Assembly (NCBI GenBank): GCA_024206355.1
Contig: JAAGZM010000303.1
Span: forward strand, 1-19,146
Origin: Gammaproteobacteria bacterium
GTDB taxonomy: Bacteria > Pseudomonadota > Gammaproteobacteria > Enterobacterales > GCA-2746155
Direction: 5' to 3'
Length of the DNA stretch: 19,146 bases
The number at the start of each line of letters is the position of its first letter. The first letter of the stretch is position 1. The notes beneath the pieces are model-generated. The model did no database searches and was not told the origin of the DNA. It saw only the letters and a program-made list of their open reading frames with translations. Shown here in pieces: positions 1 through 7,331 of this stretch. The translations under genes were made by a program, and so were the position numbers.

Positions 1-2
1 CG

Positions 3-125
3 CGAGCCCACTTGGATGTGATTTCGGCGCGTCTGAAAAAGATGCCTTTGCACCAACAGCCTGGTATCGAAGTGCTTAAGATCGATATTCCTCATCTTCC
101 TTATCAAGCTCTTCAGGAGACTTAA
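3..125 (+). CDS. C-terminal end of an unidentified protein (5' end outside window)
   Basis: An open frame enters from the left edge and ends at TAA 123-125, giving about 40 residues that end in PHLPYQALQET. I do not recognise the family. It runs towards the leftward gene cluster, and its last 50 bases overlap the 3' end of the small membrane-protein gene at 76-228, an unusually long tail-to-tail overlap. A second rightward frame, ending at TAA 77-79 with the residues AFAPTAWYRSA, would nearly abut that gene instead and is a real alternative. I prefer the longer frame only because its composition, with an amphipathic helix-like stretch, looks more protein-like. The bases here are visibly richer in G and C than those that follow. 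Confidence 0.35.
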   Translation, partial: RAHLDVISARLKKMPLHQQPGIEVLKIDIPHLPYQALQET

Positions 126-228
126 TTTTCTTAGGAATTTTAGGCTTACGAGCCGACTGTAAGAGGATCATTGCCCCACCCATGATGATCGCCACTGCAA
201 TAAGAAAAAATAATAAAGCCTCAAACAT
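76..228 (-). CDS. Small single-pass membrane protein, 50 residues
   Basis: The frame starts at ATG 228-226, which shares one base with the dapE stop codon (TAATG), and ends at TAA 78-76. Residues 2-24 form one hydrophobic membrane segment (FEALLFFLIAVAIIMGGAMI). A strongly basic stretch follows (RKPKIPKKIK, about residues 27-36), then an acidic tail (EELDKEDEEYRS). The positive charges after the segment predict an N-out, C-in orientation or a simple inner-membrane anchor. The layout resembles small gammaproteobacterial one-helix proteins such as the DUF2897 group, but I cannot confirm membership. The start-stop overlap suggests translation is coupled to dapE. The function is unknown. Confidence 0.62.
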   Translation of the reverse strand: MFEALLFFLIAVAIIMGGAMILLQSARKPKIPKKIKSPEELDKEDEEYRS

Positions 229-1364
229 TATCGAATCAACTTCTCAAGAAGCAACTGATAAATATCCGTCAATTGACTAAGATCTGAAACACTGACACAT
301 TCATCAATTTTATGAATTGTTTTATTGATGGGACCAAGCTCGATCAACTCATGACTCATCTTAGAAATAAACCTCCCATCAGAAGTGCCTCCAGCAGTAG
401 AAAGCTGAGATTGAAAACCACAAACTTCCTCAATGCATTCTAGAGTAGCAGAAATTAAAGGACCAGATTTCGTCAAGAAAGGTTCACCAGAAAGCTTCCA
501 AGCTAACTCATAATCAAGCTGATGGTTATCAAGGACTGTATCAACTTGTTGTTGAAGGGAGTCGGTCGTTTGTTCCGTTGAAAAACGGAAATTAAATTTA
601 ACTCTCGCTTCACCAGGAATAATATTTTCAGCAGAGCCAGACTCAAAAGATGTTATTTGAAAACTGCTGGAAGGAAAGTCATCATTACCATTATCCCAAA
701 TCGTTTCTGCAAGCTCATCAAGAGCAGGTAGCGCCAAATGAATCGCATTACTAGATGTATCTGGGTAAGCAACATGACCCTGATGCCCATTGACATGAAG
801 AGAGCCAGATAAAGAACCACGGCGGCCATTTTTGATAGTATCACCAACATGAACGCTGCTAGAAGGTTCACCCACTAAACAGAAATCAACGCGTTCAGCT
901 CTTTCCATAAGAGCTTCAACAACCCGCACCGTACCATTAATAAAAGGACCCTCCTCATCGCTAGTGATTAAAAATGCAATACTGCCAGCATGATCTGGAT
1001 ATTTCTCAGTGAAGCGTTCCGTGGCAATGATCATTGCCGCTAACGAGCCCTTCATATCAGCAGCACCTCTTCCAAAAAGGTGACCATCTTCAAGTACTGG
1101 ATCAAAAGGAGGAAATCGCCATAAATTTTCAGGTCCTGGAGGAACAACATCTGTATGACCTGCAAATAAAAATACGGCAGCATTGGGATCAGAGCCCTGA
1201 CGTTTAGCCCAAAAGTTTTTCACATCAGCAAAGGGAAAGTCCTCGATCTCAAAATCACATTTCTTCAAATGTTGACAAAGAATTTCCTGACAACCTGAAT
1301 CTTCAGGCGTAATTGAGCGACGTCTAATAAGCTCACTGGTTAAATCAATAAGGTCTTTGTCCAT
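228..1364 (-). CDS. dapE: Succinyl-diaminopimelate desuccinylase
   Basis: DapE hydrolyses N-succinyl-LL-2,6-diaminopimelate to LL-diaminopimelate and succinate in the cytoplasm, in the succinylase route to lysine and peptidoglycan. The 378 residues match the usual length of this M20 metallopeptidase family. Metal and catalytic residues are in place: H70 and D72 in AGHTDVVPPG, D103 in GRGAADMKGS, catalytic E137-E138 in TSDEEGP, E166 in VGEPSSS, and H351 in NKTIHKIDE. These sit two to three residues later than in the Escherichia coli enzyme. The middle part (about 180-295) is the lid/dimerisation domain. ATG 1364-1362 is preceded by AAGGA inside the end of the upstream gene, which stops two bases before. 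The downstream neighbour overlaps by one base. Together with dapD this makes a split lysine-synthesis operon. Confidence 0.97.
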   Translation of the reverse strand: MDKDLIDLTSELIRRRSITPEDSGCQEILCQHLKKCDFEIEDFPFADVKNFWAKRQGSDPNAAVFLFAGHTDVVPPGPENLWRFPPFDPVLEDGHLFGRGAADMKGSLAAMIIATERFTEKYPDHAGSIAFLITSDEEGPFINGTVRVVEALMERAERVDFCLVGEPSSSVHVGDTIKNGRRGSLSGSLHVNGHQGHVAYPDTSSNAIHLALPALDELAETIWDNGNDDFPSSSFQITSFESGSAENIIPGEARVKFNFRFSTEQTTDSLQQQVDTVLDNHQLDYELAWKLSGEPFLTKSGPLISATLECIEEVCGFQSQLSTAGGTSDGRFISKMSHELIELGPINKTIHKIDECVSVSDLSQLTDIYQLLLEKLIR

Positions 1365-1366
1365 GA

Positions 1367-1708
1367 CTAGGAATCCTTAATAAGAAAGTGGTTAAAAGAA
1401 CGCACAGGCGACAGTTGATAAATAACGGAAGATTGTTGCATAGTAATTTCTCTGGCATATCCTCTAGGATCATATACCCAACTAGATTTTCCTGAAGGAC
1501 TATCAATTGTCAATTGAAAGCGCCATTGATAGGTCTGTTGTTTGCGAACAGGTTGCTTTTGCGACCAAAAGAAATTAAATCGATTAATTTGTTTTGCGTC
1601 ACTAATGAGCTGAACTTGATTTGTTGACGAATCAGTAACTTTAATCTCAGCTGACCAAGTATGTGGTGTTAGGATGAAAATCAATATTAATAAAATAAAT
1701 TGCTTCAT
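1367..1708 (-). CDS. Secreted or periplasmic protein of unknown function, 113 residues
   Basis: I choose ATG 1708-1706 because AAGGA lies eight bases upstream; the codon just before it is TTG and could only add one residue. The first 20 residues are a typical Sec signal peptide (MKQFILLILIFILTPHTWSA) with likely cleavage after WSA. No cysteine follows the cleavage site, so it is not a lipoprotein. The mature part is about 93 residues, rich in Q, S and aromatics, with YQWRFQLTI, SSWVYDPRGYAREI and IYQLSPVRSFNHFL stretches that suggest a small beta-rich domain. I recall similar hypothetical proteins in other gammaproteobacteria but cannot name a family. It lies between dapD and dapE, two bases from the dapE start, so it is probably co-transcribed with lysine-synthesis genes, although a periplasmic protein cannot share their cytoplasmic pathway. 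Confidence 0.75.
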   Translation of the reverse strand: MKQFILLILIFILTPHTWSAEIKVTDSSTNQVQLISDAKQINRFNFFWSQKQPVRKQQTYQWRFQLTIDSPSGKSSWVYDPRGYAREITMQQSSVIYQLSPVRSFNHFLIKDS

Positions 1709-1745
1709 CAATTAAATCCTTTTTGTATCAAACTTACAATCGTAA

Positions 1746-2579
1746 TCACTCGATGCTCCTGAGCAATTCATTTATCCCTACTTTAGAAAGTGTTTTTTCA
1801 TCAACCTGCTTAACAATGACTGCACAGTAAAGAGAGTATTTTCCGTCTGCAGAAGGAAGATTTCCTGATACAACAACTGATCCTGCTGGAATGCGACCAT
1901 AGGTCACTTCTTCAGTCTCGCGGTTATAGATCCGTGTACTTTGGCCAATATAGACGCCCATAGAGATAACAGAGTCTCTTTCTACGATGACACCTTCGAC
2001 CACTTCTGAGCGAGCACCGATAAAACAGTTATCTTCAATAATTGTCGGGCCGGCTTGCAAAGGCTCTAGAACACCACCAATACCTACGCCACCAGATAAA
2101 TGTACGTTCTTGCCAATTTGAGCACAGGAACCTACGGTTGACCAAGTATCTACCATTGTACCGCTATCAATATAGGCGCCAATATTGATATAGCTTGGCA
2201 TTAGTACAACATTTGGAGCGATGTAAGCTCCCTGTCTTGCCATAGCCATAGGAACAACTCTTGTATCTCCTGCTGCGAATTGGGCTGCCGTTTTATCTGC
2301 GTATTTGAGAGGCACCTTGTCATAATATTGGGAAACTCCGTCACCCATCACCTGATTCTCTCTAGCTCTAAAGGATAGTAATACAGCTTTTTTAAGCCAT
2401 TGATTTACAACCCAATCACCGCTACTTTTATCGGCAACACGTAATTGACCGTCATCTAATAAATCTAGGGTTTTATCAATAGCAGACTTTAAATCTGCAG
2501 GCATATTGTTGGGGCCATAATCTGCGCAATTTTCAAAACCGCTTTCAATAAGTGTTTTAAGATCAGAATAATCAGTCAT
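1746..2579 (-). CDS. dapD: 2,3,4,5-tetrahydropyridine-2,6-dicarboxylate N-succinyltransferase
   Basis: DapD transfers succinyl from succinyl-CoA to tetrahydrodipicolinate, committing it to the succinylase branch of diaminopimelate and lysine synthesis; it works as a cytoplasmic trimer. An N-terminal helical domain (about 1-100) is followed by a left-handed beta-helix of hexapeptide repeats (about 105-240), seen in GTMVDTWSTVGSCAQIGKNV, GGVGIGGVLEPLQAGPTIIE and NCFIGARSEVVEGVIV. The frame is open to an ATG at 2597, but AAAAAAGGA lies just before the twin ATGs at 2582 and 2579, so the true start is one of those. ATG 2579 gives 277 residues, close to the 274 of E. coli. This start lies inside the last codons of glnD (8-base overlap), suggesting coupled translation. 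It is highly conserved and nothing appears missing. Confidence 0.97.
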   Translation of the reverse strand: MTDYSDLKTLIESGFENCADYGPNNMPADLKSAIDKTLDLLDDGQLRVADKSSGDWVVNQWLKKAVLLSFRARENQVMGDGVSQYYDKVPLKYADKTAAQFAAGDTRVVPMAMARQGAYIAPNVVLMPSYINIGAYIDSGTMVDTWSTVGSCAQIGKNVHLSGGVGIGGVLEPLQAGPTIIEDNCFIGARSEVVEGVIVERDSVISMGVYIGQSTRIYNRETEEVTYGRIPAGSVVVSGNLPSADGKYSLYCAVIVKQVDEKTLSKVGINELLRSIE

Positions 2580-5271
2580 CATTTTTCCTTTTTTCATTTG
2601 TTGATTTTTGTATATTTTCTGGATGCTCAGATTCTACATACTTGCAAATTAATTCTCGTAATTGCTTTTGTTCATCCAGAGATTCTAAAGGCTTCTCTTT
2701 ATGGTTGGTAATTGAAAATATGTCTTCAACTTTTTCACCTAAGGTAACAACTTTGGCACTATGCAGTTCTACATCGAGCTGTCTAAATGCCTGGCCAATT
2801 CGTGCTAGTAACCCAGGTTTATCAAGTGCATCCAATTCCATTAATGTACGCTTTCCATTTTCTGAAAGTGTAAATTTAACTTTTGTTTTTATATCGAAAT
2901 GTGAATAGCGATGTGGTGTTCGACGTTTCAAGTGTCTAAACTGGTTATCGGGTTTTTTTAAGTTTATACTAAGATTTTTTTTAATACTTTGTAATCTTCG
3001 CTCGCTATTAATTGGATGTCCGTCGGTCTCAAGAATTACAAAAGAGCCCAGAATAAAGCCATCATTTGTAGAGTGCAGGCTGGCATCTTGAATACTCAGA
3101 TTTTTTTCGTAAAGTAAGGTTGTGATCAATGTGAAGTAATTAGCATGCTTTGGCATATAAACAAAGACTTCAGTGGCATCAGTATCTTGTTGTCGATACA
3201 GTGAAATAAGAGGTCCTGACTTATCATGATTAATAATTTCTTCTGTCTGCCATGCAATTCGTTCTACAGAGGTTCGGATAAAATAATCATCCTTGCAGTA
3301 TGCCCAGAGTTTTTTTATTGCATTGCTACTGATACGCTTTCTTTTCAAAATCTGCATAACTTGATTCTTAGCTTCATCAATGGCTTCATCCGATTTCTTT
3401 GGATTTTCCAGACCTCTATCGAGAGCTTGATAAGTCAGTTGATAAAGATTTTTAAGAAGAGAATCTTTCCAGTTGTTCCAAATATTAGGGCTTGTAGCCC
3501 TGATGTCTGCAACGGTTAATAGATACAAATTATTCAGGCGCTCGGTGGTTCCCATAATCTGAGCAAACTGATTAATGACGTCAGGATCGGTAATATCTTT
3601 TCTTTGAGCCGTTCGAGACATTACAAGGTGATTTTTTACCAGCCATGAGACAAGTTCCGAATCATCATCATTCAGACGGTGGTTATGGCAAAAATCAAGA
3701 GCGATATCTGCTCCAATATCTGAGTGATCCCCACCTTGCCCTTTGCCAATATCATGGAAGAGACCTGACAAATAAAGTAGTTCTTTTTTCTTAACCTGCT
3801 TGATTACTTTTGTACATAAAGGAAATACTTCTTCACTTTTAGACTCTGAAAAAGTAGCAAGATTGTCCATAACAAAAAGTGTATGTTCATCAACCGTATA
3901 GATATGAAAAAGGTCGTATTGCATTTGTCCAAGAATACGTGCATAGGAAGGCAAATAAGCTTTTAACACGCCATAACGTTTCATTAAAACAAAAGGCTTT
4001 CCTATACCATGAGGGTGCCTTAGTAGTTGTAAAAATAAATCTTTATTTTTGTTCTTCGAACGGAAGACATCATTATTAATTAACTCCCGATCAATAATAA
4101 TTCTTCTCAGTGTTGGTGCTCTTACACCTCTTAGAGCTGGATGATCCGCAAGATGTAAAAAAAGTTTTAGAAGGCAAGCAGGGTTATCTCTAAATACGTT
4201 TTCATGACGAATTTCGATTTGCTGCCCATGGATTTGAAAGTCATCATCAAGTTCGGTAATTTTATGATCAGTATCGTAGCCAAGAATCGTCTCAGAAAAA
4301 TGCTGCAAAAGCATATCATTTAATTCGCGAATGGTTTTTACCACTCGATAATATCGCTTCATCATTCGCTCTACATCAGTGAGATATTCACCATCTTTCA
4401 TTCCAAGCATTTCAGCAACAGGCTTTTGATGATCAAATAGCAATCTATCCTCTGCACGGCCAGCAGCGATATGTAGAGCAAATCGTACACGCCAGAGAAA
4501 ATCTTCACACTTTTTTATTGTCATAAATTCTGTAGTAGTTAGAAATCCCATCTTTATAAGTTGTTTGAGATTATTAACATGAAAGTGGCGTTGGGCAACC
4601 CATCCTATTAGTTGAATATCTCTTAAAGTGCCTGGGCTTTTTTTTATATTTGGTTCTAGAGAATAAGACGTTTTTTGAAATTTTAGATGCCTGTTACGCT
4701 GCTCTTGGTATTTGGCTTCAAAAAAACTTTTACCAGACCAAATTTGCTTTGGGCCAGTCAGTTCTTTCATATTCAAAAATAAGTCGGTATTTCCTGCAAT
4801 GTTTCTGGACTCTAAAAGGTTAGTGGCAATACTAATATCGTTATTAGCGAGATTTTTGCAATCTTTAAGACTGCGAACACTGTGACCTATATCCAGCCCA
4901 ACATCCCAAAGCATGGTGATGAATTGTTGTATTGATTCTTCAAAACCTGACAGTCTATTAGGGTATAAAATAAGTAGATCGATATCTGAATGAGGATGCA
5001 ACTCACCACGGCCGTAACCCCCAACAGCGACTAAAGATAGTTGTTGCTCAAAATCACTAACAATTTGTTGCCATAGATGTGCTAATAAGCTATCGATACT
5101 GAATGAGCGGGTATTAATCAGTTCAACAACAGGGGTGCGTTGCTTAAACTTATTAACTAGCAGTTGAGACGCTTGCTGAAGATACTCTTTATAGTCAACA
5201 ATCTGCGAATCTGCTCGCAAATACTCCTCATTAAGGATATTTATCTTAGTAGTTATGCTTGTTTGAACCAT
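2572..5271 (-). CDS. glnD: Bifunctional PII uridylyltransferase / uridylyl-removing enzyme
   Basis: GlnD senses glutamine and adds UMP to, or removes it from, PII proteins (GlnB/GlnK), setting the nitrogen-response state. At 899 residues it is close to E. coli GlnD (890). Domains in order: nucleotidyltransferase with GGYGRGELHPHSDIDLL (G84, G85, D96, D98); a helical linker; an HD hydrolase domain with LSGLFHDIGKGQGGDHSD (H506, D507) for deuridylylation; and two C-terminal ACT domains, about 700-775 and 805-880 (the second with ALDKPGLLARIGQAF), for glutamine sensing. Both catalytic sites are intact, so both activities are expected. ATG 5271 lies inside the last codons of map (19-base overlap) and has only a weak ribosome-binding site, which points to translational coupling. 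A TTG start 17 codons further in, behind GAGGAG, is possible but less likely. Confidence 0.97.
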   Translation of the reverse strand: MVQTSITTKINILNEEYLRADSQIVDYKEYLQQASQLLVNKFKQRTPVVELINTRSFSIDSLLAHLWQQIVSDFEQQLSLVAVGGYGRGELHPHSDIDLLILYPNRLSGFEESIQQFITMLWDVGLDIGHSVRSLKDCKNLANNDISIATNLLESRNIAGNTDLFLNMKELTGPKQIWSGKSFFEAKYQEQRNRHLKFQKTSYSLEPNIKKSPGTLRDIQLIGWVAQRHFHVNNLKQLIKMGFLTTTEFMTIKKCEDFLWRVRFALHIAAGRAEDRLLFDHQKPVAEMLGMKDGEYLTDVERMMKRYYRVVKTIRELNDMLLQHFSETILGYDTDHKITELDDDFQIHGQQIEIRHENVFRDNPACLLKLFLHLADHPALRGVRAPTLRRIIIDRELINNDVFRSKNKNKDLFLQLLRHPHGIGKPFVLMKRYGVLKAYLPSYARILGQMQYDLFHIYTVDEHTLFVMDNLATFSESKSEEVFPLCTKVIKQVKKKELLYLSGLFHDIGKGQGGDHSDIGADIALDFCHNHRLNDDDSELVSWLVKNHLVMSRTAQRKDITDPDVINQFAQIMGTTERLNNLYLLTVADIRATSPNIWNNWKDSLLKNLYQLTYQALDRGLENPKKSDEAIDEAKNQVMQILKRKRISSNAIKKLWAYCKDDYFIRTSVERIAWQTEEIINHDKSGPLISLYRQQDTDATEVFVYMPKHANYFTLITTLLYEKNLSIQDASLHSTNDGFILGSFVILETDGHPINSERRLQSIKKNLSINLKKPDNQFRHLKRRTPHRYSHFDIKTKVKFTLSENGKRTLMELDALDKPGLLARIGQAFRQLDVELHSAKVVTLGEKVEDIFSITNHKEKPLESLDEQKQLRELICKYVESEHPENIQKSTNEKRKNDD

Positions 5272-6032
5272 GGTTCATCTGATCTTGCTGTGAATACTTC
5301 AAATCCATCTGCTGTTACTGCAAGAGTATGTTCCCATTGAGCCGAGAGGCTGCGATCTTTGGTGACAACTGTCCAACCATCTTGTAATAATTTACTGTGC
5401 CTTTTGCCAAGATTTAACATAGGTTCAATGGTGAAACACATACCTTCAGTCAGTTTCATCCCTGTTCCTTGATGACCGTAGTGAACAACTTGAGGTTCTT
5501 CATGGAAAACTTTTCCAATTCCATGGCCACAGTACTCTCGCACGACACTGAGGTTGTATTTATTCGCAAATGATTCAATTGCATGACCAATGTCACCTAA
5601 AGTTGCTCCAGGTTTTACTTGCTCCATACCAAGATAAAGCGCTTCTTGAGTTAGTTTGCAAAGTCTTTCTGCTCGGATAGGTGTTTTGCCTATGGTGAAC
5701 ATTTTACTGGTATCACCATGATAGCCATCTTTAATAACGGTGATATCAATATTGATGATATCGCCATCTTTCAACTTTTTGTTAGAAGGAATACCATGAC
5801 AGATAACATTATTAATTGAAGTGCAGATAGATTTTGGGAAGCCGTGATAATTCAAAGGCGCAGGTATTGCCTGTTGAACATTGACCATATATTCATGACA
5901 GATACGATCAAGTTCATCAGTTGTAACGCCTTTTACAACATGAGGGGCTATCATTTCCAGAACATCAGCAGCTAGTCTCCCAGCTATTCGCATTTTTTCT
6001 AGTTCATCTGCTGTTTTGATAGTTGCTGCCAT
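5253..6032 (-). CDS. map: Type I methionine aminopeptidase
   Basis: Map removes the initiator methionine from nascent proteins whose second residue is small; it is an essential cytoplasmic metalloprotease. The 259 residues match the short bacterial type I form. The five metal ligands are D96 (NIDITV), D107 (YHGDTSK), H170 (CGHGIG), E203 (FTIEPML) and E234 (QWEHTLAV), and the substrate-contact H79 is also present. All align within one residue of the E. coli numbering. It is the first gene of the leftward cluster, with its start facing proB across 161 bases. In most gammaproteobacteria this divergent partner is rpsB; here proBA lies between. A ribosome-binding site is only weakly visible (AAAGAG). 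Confidence 0.97.
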   Translation of the reverse strand: MAATIKTADELEKMRIAGRLAADVLEMIAPHVVKGVTTDELDRICHEYMVNVQQAIPAPLNYHGFPKSICTSINNVICHGIPSNKKLKDGDIINIDITVIKDGYHGDTSKMFTIGKTPIRAERLCKLTQEALYLGMEQVKPGATLGDIGHAIESFANKYNLSVVREYCGHGIGKVFHEEPQVVHYGHQGTGMKLTEGMCFTIEPMLNLGKRHSKLLQDGWTVVTKDRSLSAQWEHTLAVTADGFEVFTARSDEPWFKQA

Positions 6033-6067
6033 TTTTATCGGGGGTTCTCTTTGTTAGGCCAATATAA

Positions 6068-6095
6068 TTTACAGCATTATAACCTTGTCTATAAT
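6068..6095 (+). promoter_or_regulatory. Probable sigma-70 promoter for proBA
   Basis: TTTACA (6068-6073) and a perfect TATAAT (6090-6095) are separated by 16 bases. Transcription would start near 6102 and leave a leader of about 90 bases before proB. The element overlaps the leftward map promoter candidates, including their -10 boxes. Confidence 0.5.
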
Positions 6096-6116
6096 TTTAG
6101 TTGCCTTTAATTTCAA
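6088..6116 (-). promoter_or_regulatory. Probable sigma-70 promoter for the map-glnD-dapD-dapE cluster
   Basis: Read leftward, TTGAAA (6116-6111) is followed after 17 bases by TATAGA (6093-6088). A perfect TATAAT also lies at 6081-6076, but with only a poor -35 (GCAACT, 6104-6099). Either would start transcription within about 60 bases of the map ATG. Both are predictions from consensus matching only. Confidence 0.45.
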
Positions 6117-6193
6117 TAAAATTGCATGAATATGTTGATCTGATTGCAAATAGGCGATAAAAGTAAATGAATTGTCAGCAAAATTAACAAATT

Positions 6194-7300
6194 ATGAAGC
6201 ATCTAAAAAATATGAATATCGTTTTTAAATTGAGCTCACTTGCGGTGACCAATTCCAATGGTGGAATTAATCACTTTCAAATGAATCAAATTATTAATGA
6301 CATTATGTTTCTTAAAAACAAATATTCAATTCGTCCTGTTATTGTCAGCTCGGGTGCTATTAATGCTGGGCGTTCGATTTTTTCGGCGTTTGACAGCAGT
6401 GATATGGCATCCCTTCAAGCTAGCTCATCAATTGGACAAGTGATATTGATGCAAAAGTTTCAGGAGAAATTTGCTAAGCAAGGACAAATAATATCTCAAG
6501 TTTTACTGACTCATGAAGATCTTAAAAATAAGAAGCGCAGCTTAAATACAAAAAATACCCTTAATAAATTACTTAATGAAAATGTTATTCCAATCCTTAA
6601 TGAGAATGATACGGTTAGTTTTGATGAAATTACCTTTGGAGATAATGATCAACTCTCAACCATGATATGTGAAATGATTAATGCGAGGTTTTTAATTTTA
6701 TTAACACAGGCAAATGGTCTATTTGACAGAGATCCTGAAAATGAAAATGCGAAACGTTTTAGTCAGATAGAATATGATAGGAGTTTTGACAATATTCTTA
6801 CTATCACCAAGTCTGCAACCGGAAAAGGAGGGATGAAAACAAAACTTCAAGCGGTTAGAAAACTAACTCCTCTAGGTATTGATGTCTTTATTTCAACTTT
6901 TGTTGGTAAAAACCCTATCCTCAAGGCTTTTGAACGCATCAGTGGAACTCATTTTCAGGCTAATCCAAACCCTGTTGATGTGAAGAAGAAATCTTGGATA
7001 TTAACCAGAGTTAGAGATCATGCTCATATTTCAATCGATAAAGGTGCTATGGAAGCATTGTTGAAAAATGCTTCTCTATTACCCGTAGGTATAAAAAATG
7101 TCTCTGGACCTTTTTTACGGGGTGATAGCGTACAAATCAAACATGGAAGAAAAGTCATTGCTTATGGCATTGTTGAGTATTCAAGTAAAGAGGCTGAGAA
7201 AATAAAACAATGTAAAAGTAATGAGCTGCAAGATATTTTAGGTCATGTGCCAAGCATGGTTGTAATCCATAAAGACAACCTCATCCTTAAACAAGATTAA
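6194..7300 (+). CDS. proB: Glutamate 5-kinase, divergent form, with C-terminal PUA domain
   Basis: ProB phosphorylates the gamma-carboxylate of glutamate, the first step from glutamate to proline. The 368 residues give the usual amino-acid-kinase domain (about 8-255) followed by a PUA domain (about 267-340). Family landmarks: SSGAINAGR (52-60), NENDTVSFDEITFGDNDQLS (136-155), and GGMKTKLQA (212-220) with K217 as the phosphate-handling lysine. Three normally conserved spots differ: the first loop reads KLSS (K12) rather than K-x-G-[ST]-S; LLTDQ is LLTQA (Q172 at the nucleotide-contact aspartate); GTGGM is GKGGM (K211). The gene is clearly AT-richer and more lysine/asparagine-rich than its neighbours. 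No good Shine-Dalgarno precedes ATG 6194; the in-frame ATG at 6212 (MNIVFKL) would begin just before strand one. proA follows after 31 bases. Family assignment is firm; full activity and feedback behaviour are less certain. Confidence 0.9.
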   Translation: MKHLKNMNIVFKLSSLAVTNSNGGINHFQMNQIINDIMFLKNKYSIRPVIVSSGAINAGRSIFSAFDSSDMASLQASSSIGQVILMQKFQEKFAKQGQIISQVLLTHEDLKNKKRSLNTKNTLNKLLNENVIPILNENDTVSFDEITFGDNDQLSTMICEMINARFLILLTQANGLFDRDPENENAKRFSQIEYDRSFDNILTITKSATGKGGMKTKLQAVRKLTPLGIDVFISTFVGKNPILKAFERISGTHFQANPNPVDVKKKSWILTRVRDHAHISIDKGAMEALLKNASLLPVGIKNVSGPFLRGDSVQIKHGRKVIAYGIVEYSSKEAEKIKQCKSNELQDILGHVPSMVVIHKDNLILKQD

Positions 7301-7331
7301 GTAAACGAATACCAATAAAAGTAGAAACAAT

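Noticed and set aside
2580..2597. dapD start at the outermost ATG (2597)
   Set aside because: The bases between it and ATG 2582/2579 form a strong Shine-Dalgarno themselves, so they are more likely untranslated by dapD.
3226..4079. Rightward open frames of about 66-97 codons inside glnD
   Set aside because: They lie opposite a fully conserved GlnD frame and show no ribosome-binding site or recognisable protein features.
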